DNA of 64,000 bases from the NCBI GenBank assembly GCA_028288705.1, contig JAQBNH010000007.1, positions 620,001 through 684,000 on the forward strand. Direction: 5' to 3'. Both the position numbers and the translations under genes were made by a program. Origin of the DNA: Ferruginibacter sp. GTDB lineage: Bacteria; Bacteroidota; Bacteroidia; Chitinophagales; Chitinophagaceae. Shown here in pieces: positions 59,301-64,000 of this stretch (position 1 is its first letter; each line of letters starts with the position of its first letter). A model generated the notes under the pieces. The model searched no databases. It was not told the DNA's origin and saw nothing but the letters and a program-made list of their open reading frames with translations.

Positions 59301-59970
59301 TCTTGATATGGGCGTTACAGATGCAAAATCAACGGCGCTGCTGGAGTCGGTAAAAAATAAAAAAGGCATGGAAGACCTGCCGATCATCATCTTCACCGGT
59401 AAAACTATGTCGCAGCCGGAAGAATACCAGATCAAAAAATACGCAGATGCAATCGTGTTGAAAACGGCCAATTCTTACCAGCGGATCCTGGACGAAGTAT
59501 CCATCTTCCTTCACTTAGTTCAGGAACAAACCGGGAAAAAAGGTGCGCAACCATTTGAAAAATCCATCCTGCAGGAGAATTCATTAAAGGGAAAAACAGT
59601 GCTGCTGGCAGATGATGATGTGCGTAATATTTTCAGCATGACAAAAGCACTGGAGAAATTCGATATGAAAGTGATCCCGGCACTGGATGGCAGAGAAGCT
59701 TTACAATTATTAAAAGCGAATCCCGAAACCCATATGATCCTGATGGATATTATGATGCCGGAGATGGATGGTTTTGAAGCGATCCGTGCCGTGAGAAAAG
59801 ATCCTGCAACAAAAAATATCCCGATCATTGCTGTTACAGCAAAAGCCATGAGTGGCGATCGTGAAAAATGTATTGCAGCCGGCGCATCGGATTATATTTC
59901 AAAGCCGGTAGACATTGACCAGTTGGTATCCTTATTGCGTATCTGGTTATACGAAAGAACCAACAAATAA
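56359..59970 (+). CDS. CHASE3-HAMP-GAF hybrid histidine kinase with three receiver-like domains
   Basis: CHASE3 DAETGQRGYLLTSDENFLQPY; coiled coil; HisKA FLANMSHELRTPLNS; HATPase GTGLGLSISRELAKLLGGEIEL; receivers IILIIEDDTAF, KVLIVEENN, TVLLADDDVRNIFSMTKAL. Confidence 0.95.
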   Translation: MKLSLNRSLLIGFSISLLILIISSVASFVSIRGLLTSARLVDETNMVIREVEASMAFMRDAETGQRGYLLTSDENFLQPYNNSHAKFQAVIQDLRTRTAGNEVQQKNLQLLEEIADERFLHLQDLIDARKAGVMGIDVEALRLGKRLMDSVRLIVQNITTVATNTLEARTARLKQFSVYTPVLIVTAALLALIITIVFYLKIRKDIAERNRLQDALQAKDAEIQERIGIIETIAGKISAGNFDIRVNDAQNDSLGSLAGSLNTMASSLEQSFKELSIKEWQQTGLAKLNEAMVGDASKTLLSEKVIGFLASYTDSFVGAVYIADTPETLVLQNAYALQYDSARHKMKFGEGLVGQVAQTKKSLLVTDIRTENISINFASVSMKPVSIIIFPVLYEGQIKAVIELGALHVYTDKELQLFQDVADNIGIAITTVESRERVQALLEETQAQSEELMTQQSELEHMNAELEAQSQQLQTSEEELKVQSEELIETNTLLEERSTLLEERSQLIMQKNIEIQKRAEELAQSTKYKSEFLANMSHELRTPLNSILLLSRLMAENNEANLTEEQVQYARVIQSSGNGLLELIDEILDLSKIEAGKMTIEITPVLTEEVARDLSLIFEPLAKEKNLEWKVNIDNDVPAQIATDKMRLEQILKNLLSNAFKFTQQGSVGLNISTAKDKPGYVCFSVKDSGIGISTEKQEVIFDAFQQEDGSTRRKYGGTGLGLSISRELAKLLGGEIELSSKAGEGSEFTICIPAERRTETLIKERVASSNVKPRPAAIPEEIDIMDEKYHTTKIPDEIADDRNEIDEGDKIILIIEDDTAFAKALVDYSRNKGYKAIVAVRGDRGIEMAREYNPAGILLDIQLPVKNGWQVMGELKDDPQTRHIPIHIMSSFEVKKESLMKGAFNFINKPVAFEQLHTIFDKLEIVLGKKEKKVLIVEENNKHAKALAYYLSTYNVQAEIYHTVEEGLRSLENNETDCVILDMGVTDAKSTALLESVKNKKGMEDLPIIIFTGKTMSQPEEYQIKKYADAIVLKTANSYQRILDEVSIFLHLVQEQTGKKGAQPFEKSILQENSLKGKTVLLADDDVRNIFSMTKALEKFDMKVIPALDGREALQLLKANPETHMILMDIMMPEMDGFEAIRAVRKDPATKNIPIIAVTAKAMSGDREKCIAAGASDYISKPVDIDQLVSLLRIWLYERTNK

Positions 59971-59975
59971 TAGCT

Positions 59976-60368
59976 ATGCAGCAACAGCGAATTCTTATCA
60001 TTGATGACGACGACCGGAATATTTTTGCTTTAACTGCCGTGTTGCGTGCAAAAGGTTATCAGTGTATTTCTGCAAACAGCGCACGCGACGGTTTGCAGGC
60101 GTTACGTAATCAGCCGGGGATTTCCATCGTGCTGGCAGATATGATGATGCCGGATATGGATGGTTATGAAATGATCGCGGAGATCCGCAAGGACCCTGCA
60201 TTTCAGCATCTGCCATTGATAGCGGTTACGGCGCAGGCCATGATCGGCGATAAAGAAAAATGCCTTGCTGCTGGTGCCGACGGCTATGTGAGCAAGCCAA
60301 TCAATATAGACACATTACTATCCGTGGTAAAAGATACCTTATCTAAAAAACCGGAGCGCCCGCAATGA
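59976..60368 (+). CDS. Single-domain response regulator
   Basis: RILIIDDDDRNIFALTAVL, VLADMMMPDMDGYEM, VTAQAM, SKPI. Confidence 0.93.
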   Translation: MQQQRILIIDDDDRNIFALTAVLRAKGYQCISANSARDGLQALRNQPGISIVLADMMMPDMDGYEMIAEIRKDPAFQHLPLIAVTAQAMIGDKEKCLAAGADGYVSKPINIDTLLSVVKDTLSKKPERPQ

Positions 60369-61177
60369 TAGCAACAGAAAACCTGGAAAATCTATTACTC
60401 GAAATCTCCATCCGTTATGGATATGATTTTACGCAGTATTCCAGGGCATCGTTGCAAAGACGGGTGGCCTCATTCGTTGCGAAAGAGCGCATTCATAATT
60501 TTGCCGAACTGCGCCACCGGATCATGAACGACGGCCATTACTTTACCTTATTTGTAGAAGAAGTGACGGTGAACGTGACGGAAATGTTTCGCGACGCTAA
60601 TTTCTACAAGGCCCTGCGGTCAACGGTTCTACCGGTATTGGCCACGTATCCGTTTATTCGTATCTGGCATGCCGGCTGTTCTACCGGCGAAGAAGTGTAT
60701 TCAATGGCGATCCTGTTAAAAGAAGCAGGCCTCCTGCAAAAATCATTATTGTATGCCACGGATATTAACCAGACTGTTGTTGAAAAGGCACGCAGCGGTT
60801 TGTTTAGCATGCAAACGATGCAGCAGAATTCTGAAAATTATATAAAGGCGGGCGGCCAGGGGGAATTTTCCGCGTATTACAGCGCCAATTATAACCTCGC
60901 AAGATTTGACGAATCTTTAAGCAGCCGCATGGTTTTTTCCACGCACAACCTCGTATCCGATGCATCTTTCAACGAATTCCAGTTGATCCTTTGCAGGAAT
61001 GTGTTGATCTATTTCGACAAGGATCTGCAGAATAAAGTTTTGGAAACAATGGATAAAAGCCTGGATAGTCTTGGTTTCCTTGCACTTGGCAGTAAAGAAT
61101 CGATCAGGTTCTCTCCAATCGATAAACAGTATATCCAGATCGACAACAAAGAAAAGATATGGCGCAAAACGATTTAA
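60365..61177 (+). CDS. CheR-type protein-glutamate methyltransferase
   Basis: VNVTEMFRDANFYKALR...IRIWHAGCSTGEEVYSMAILLKEAG...LILCRNVLIYFDKDLQNKV. Confidence 0.93.
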   Translation: MIATENLENLLLEISIRYGYDFTQYSRASLQRRVASFVAKERIHNFAELRHRIMNDGHYFTLFVEEVTVNVTEMFRDANFYKALRSTVLPVLATYPFIRIWHAGCSTGEEVYSMAILLKEAGLLQKSLLYATDINQTVVEKARSGLFSMQTMQQNSENYIKAGGQGEFSAYYSANYNLARFDESLSSRMVFSTHNLVSDASFNEFQLILCRNVLIYFDKDLQNKVLETMDKSLDSLGFLALGSKESIRFSPIDKQYIQIDNKEKIWRKTI

Positions 61178-61743
61178 ATAAGGTGCCGCAGCTCATCATC
61201 ATCGGCGGATCTTCCGGTAGCCTGGAAGCAACATTTGCCATTCTTTCGGTATTGAAACCTTCTTTCGAATTACCGATCGTACTGATCCTTCATCGCAATA
61301 ATGTGGCAGACAATGGGCTGGTCAATTTGCTGTCTATGAAAACGCATCTGCAGGTAAAAGAAGCGGATGAAAAAGACCAGATTGAACCGGGTTGGTTATA
61401 CATTGCTCCGCCGGATTATCATTTATTGTTGGAAACTGATGGCAGCATTTCTTTAGATGCTTCTGAAAAAGTTCACTACAGCCGGCCAAGTATTGACGTG
61501 AGTTTTGAAACTGCGGCAGTAGCCTACGGAAAAGATTTGTATGCGATCTTATTATCTGGTGCAAATGCAGACGGAGCACAAGGCCTGGCGAGGATCAAAG
61601 AAAATGGCGGTACGGTTATCGTCCAGGATCCGAAAGAAGCTTTTGTGCCCTACATGCCGGAGAAAGCAATGGAATTGATTACAGTCGATTATGTGCTGGA
61701 CGCGGCCAATATCGCCGCATTGCTGAATGAATTAACAAGTTGA
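61159..61743 (+). CDS. CheB-type methylesterase domain protein without receiver domain
   Basis: IIIGGSSGSLEATF, VLILHRNN, LSGANADGAQGLARIKENGGTVIVQDP (Ser, His and Asp catalytic motifs retained). Confidence 0.92.
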   Translation: MAQNDLNKVPQLIIIGGSSGSLEATFAILSVLKPSFELPIVLILHRNNVADNGLVNLLSMKTHLQVKEADEKDQIEPGWLYIAPPDYHLLLETDGSISLDASEKVHYSRPSIDVSFETAAVAYGKDLYAILLSGANADGAQGLARIKENGGTVIVQDPKEAFVPYMPEKAMELITVDYVLDAANIAALLNELTS

Positions 61744-62115
61744 TCAGGCACGTGATTTTTGTAATGCCTGCACTACGATCTTTTGCAATGCTGCCATATC
61801 AAAAGGCTTTTTTAAAACAAAATCTGCGCCTGCTTCTTTAGCCAGTTCTTCAACATGGCTGTTGGCGCTAAAAAATATGACAGGAGTAGTTACAAATTTT
61901 TCCTGCTCTTTTATCAGCTGAATCGCCTTCACACCACCGATGTCCGGCAACCAATTGTCCATCATGATCACTTCGGGCTTGTATGTTTCGATATCTTCCA
62001 GTAACGTACGGCAATTATCCCTCACATCAACCTCATGTCCCTGGATACGCAGGATCGCGGAACAAACTTCCAGGATATCTGCATCGTCATCGTAAATCAA
62101 AACTTTACCCTTCAT
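61744..62115 (-). CDS. Single-domain response regulator
   Basis: VLIYDDDADILEVCSAIL, VIMMDNWLPDIGG, FFSANSH, KKPFD; ATG at 62115. Confidence 0.9.
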   Translation of the reverse strand: MKGKVLIYDDDADILEVCSAILRIQGHEVDVRDNCRTLLEDIETYKPEVIMMDNWLPDIGGVKAIQLIKEQEKFVTTPVIFFSANSHVEELAKEAGADFVLKKPFDMAALQKIVVQALQKSRA

Positions 62116-62338
62116 AATTAATTTATCAGCGTGCAATTTAATGAAATATGTGTAACACCTCATCTTCGAGCCGGGGCTTAACAACGTTTTACCTAAAACA
62201 TTTTATACGTAATCTGTATTAAAAACTCTTCTGCTACAGGGTTGGGCGTAATGGATTAACCTAGATGAAACCCGTCAGGGGAAAGGATTGTAAGATTTTG
62301 CGCCGGTTTTTGCCATGCGATAATCAAGATAAACTTAG

Positions 62339-62370
62339 TTTGTATAAAGTCTACAAGGCTGGTAGATTTG
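62339..62370 (+). promoter_or_regulatory. Consensus Bacteroidota promoter
   Basis: TTTG (62339-62342), 20-nt spacer, TAGATTTG (62363-62370). Confidence 0.7.
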
Positions 62371-62484
62371 TGTAATCAATTATTCATCGCCCGTATCCGG
62401 GTAATTTTCCTTCGCTTGTTTCATAGAAAATTTTGCCGCATGCGCTCCCGTATGTGGACTGTTAACCACTAAATATTACAAATT

Positions 62485-62895
62485 ATGAAAACAACCACCA
62501 TCAACCGTAAGAACCTTTTTGTAGCAGCAGCAACTTTCTTAACCGTTTTAATGTCTGCAGGACAAGTGAATGCGATCGGCCAAAACCCGGTATCGGCGCC
62601 TGTTGCCGTAAAATATCTTGGAACGATAGACGCACAACCGGTGTTTCTTTTAAATGTAGATAATACAGCAGCGGAAGAACTAACGATCACTTTTAAAAAT
62701 AAAGAAGGAGAAGTATTGTACAGCCAGAAAGTCACGGATAAAAAATTCAGCAAAAGATTCCAGTTTGCTGCCGCCGACACGGAAGAGATCAATTTAAAAT
62801 TATTGGTCTATTCCAATAACACGAAACAAACACAAGTATACGAGATCAATAAAACCACACGTGTTGTGGATGATGTTGTGATCAATCAACTGTAA
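62485..62895 (+). CDS. Small secreted protein of unknown function
   Basis: MKTTTINRKNLFVAAATFLTVLMSAGQVNA signal peptide; consensus promoter upstream. Confidence 0.8.
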   Translation: MKTTTINRKNLFVAAATFLTVLMSAGQVNAIGQNPVSAPVAVKYLGTIDAQPVFLLNVDNTAAEELTITFKNKEGEVLYSQKVTDKKFSKRFQFAAADTEEINLKLLVYSNNTKQTQVYEINKTTRVVDDVVINQL

Positions 62896-62925
62896 CATAC
62901 TGAAACCCCTGGTGCAGGCTTTGCG

Positions 62926-63336
62926 TTAAAGTACGGCCTGTACCTCTTTTGAAGGTTCAATCAGGTCAAACAGGTTTCCGTAGAGATCAGCAAATACCAG
63001 TACACTGCCAAAGTTTTCCTGCGAAGGCTCCCGTACAATGCGCACTTTATTCAGCACCAGTTGCTCATGATCCCTGCGCAGATCATCTGTATATAAAAAA
63101 AGAAAAACACGGCCGCCAGTCTGGTTTCCTACGCGCGACGACTGTTCTGCATTTGAAGCGCGCGCCAATAGAAGCTTACAGCCGTTGCTACCTGCCGGTG
63201 TCAATACAACCCAGCGCTTGTCTTCCGACATTTTCGTGTCTTCCAGCACCCGGAAGTTAAGTTGCTGCGTATAAAATGCAATGGCCTCATCGTAGTCATG
63301 AACGAGCAGGGCGATTTGAGCGAGTTCTTGTTTCAT
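62926..63336 (-). CDS. VOC/glyoxalase family protein
   Basis: MKQELAQIALLVHDYDEAIAFYTQQLNFRVLEDTKMSEDKRWVVLTPAG...VFADLYGNLFDLIEP. Confidence 0.92.
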   Translation of the reverse strand: MKQELAQIALLVHDYDEAIAFYTQQLNFRVLEDTKMSEDKRWVVLTPAGSNGCKLLLARASNAEQSSRVGNQTGGRVFLFLYTDDLRRDHEQLVLNKVRIVREPSQENFGSVLVFADLYGNLFDLIEPSKEVQAVL

Positions 63337-63348
63337 TAGCGAAAGGGC

Positions 63349-63377
63349 AAAAAAAATCTCCCCGTTAAAGAGGAGAT
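63349..63377 (-). terminator. Intrinsic terminator downstream of dnaN
   Basis: Minus strand ATCTCCTCtttaacGGGGAGATTTTTTTT. Confidence 0.85.
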
Positions 63378-63392
63378 GAAATATTGTTGGAA

Positions 63393-64000
63393 TTAGTTGT
63401 TCAGCATTAATGGCATTACCAGCATAAGCAGTTCTTCATTGGGTTCCTGCTCTGTTGGTTTGATGATACCCGCTTTCGTTGGCGTGCTCAGTTCCATATT
63501 GATGTCTTCTGTGTCGGCACCGTTCAGCATTTCAATGAGGAACTTTGCATTAAAAGCGATCTGCAGATCTTCACCATCATACTGGCAGGCCATGCGTTCA
63601 TTACCTTCAAAACTGAAATCAACATCCTGCGACGCCAGTTGCAATTCGCTTCCACTAATGCTCAACGCAACCTGGTTGGTGCTCTTGTTACTGAATACAC
63701 TCACACGACGCAATGCATTTTGAAAGTCGTTACGGTTCACCGTCATCTTATAGGGATTGTCAACCGGGATCACCACTTTATAATCCGGGAAACGCGCATC
63801 GATCAGGCGACAAACCAATTCAGTTCCGCCATGCTTTACAAAAAGGTGATTGCTGTTATAAGAAATTTCCAGCTCGTCTTCATTATCCGGCAAAGCGCTC
63901 TTCAGCAGGTTCAACGGTTTTTTCGGAACGATGAAGGAATCTTTTTGCGGACAGGAAACATCGGTACGGGTGAATTTTACCAGGCGATGCGCATCTGTTG
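63393..64000 (-). CDS. dnaN: DNA polymerase III subunit beta (sliding clamp), 5' part cut by window end
   Basis: TDAHRLVKF...IVPKKPLNLLKSAL...VSVFSNKSTNQVALSISGSELQLASQDVDFSFEGNERM...MLVMPLMLNN; frame stays open to base 64000. Confidence 0.95.
   Translation of the reverse strand, partial: TDAHRLVKFTRTDVSCPQKDSFIVPKKPLNLLKSALPDNEDELEISYNSNHLFVKHGGTELVCRLIDARFPDYKVVIPVDNPYKMTVNRNDFQNALRRVSVFSNKSTNQVALSISGSELQLASQDVDFSFEGNERMACQYDGEDLQIAFNAKFLIEMLNGADTEDINMELSTPTKAGIIKPTEQEPNEELLMLVMPLMLNN

Overview
This 64 kb window is dense chromosomal DNA from a member of the Bacteroidota. Protein content (Alternative Complex III operon, T9SS sorting domain, DUF6787, DUF5522) and TAnnTTTG-type promoters suggest Chitinophagaceae, which is an inference. 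There are no rRNA genes, CRISPR arrays or recognisable mobile elements. The backbone is: (i) stress/membrane and two-component genes (0-11 kb); (ii) an M16 protease pair, a fused E1 dehydrogenase, a Na+/H+ antiporter, a penicillin acylase, MsrB and a DUF6787-PurN fusion (11-22.6 kb); (iii) a co-directional ~16.4 kb respiratory operon actABCDEF-coxBAC-ctaB-SCO-DUF420 (22.8-39.3 kb); (iv) tRNA/DNA-modification and secreted proteins (39-46 kb); (v) an Lrp regulator, ABC permease, mqo, aat, MarR and acyl-CoA dehydrogenase (47-55 kb); (vi) a hybrid histidine kinase/CheR/CheB signalling cluster (55-62 kb); (vii) the 3' part of dnaN, cut by the window end. The most unusual signal is an unannotated minus-strand RNA gene at about 47103-47273. 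It folds by eye into a complete type-II tRNA cloverleaf (7-bp acceptor stem, 3-bp Leu-like D arm, 5-bp anticodon stem, canonical TTCGA T-loop), but its variable arm is a 5-bp stem carrying an 89-nt insertion. A TAnnTTTG promoter element lies upstream and a strong intrinsic terminator follows. All calls come from reading the sequence and supplied ORFs; no searches were run.
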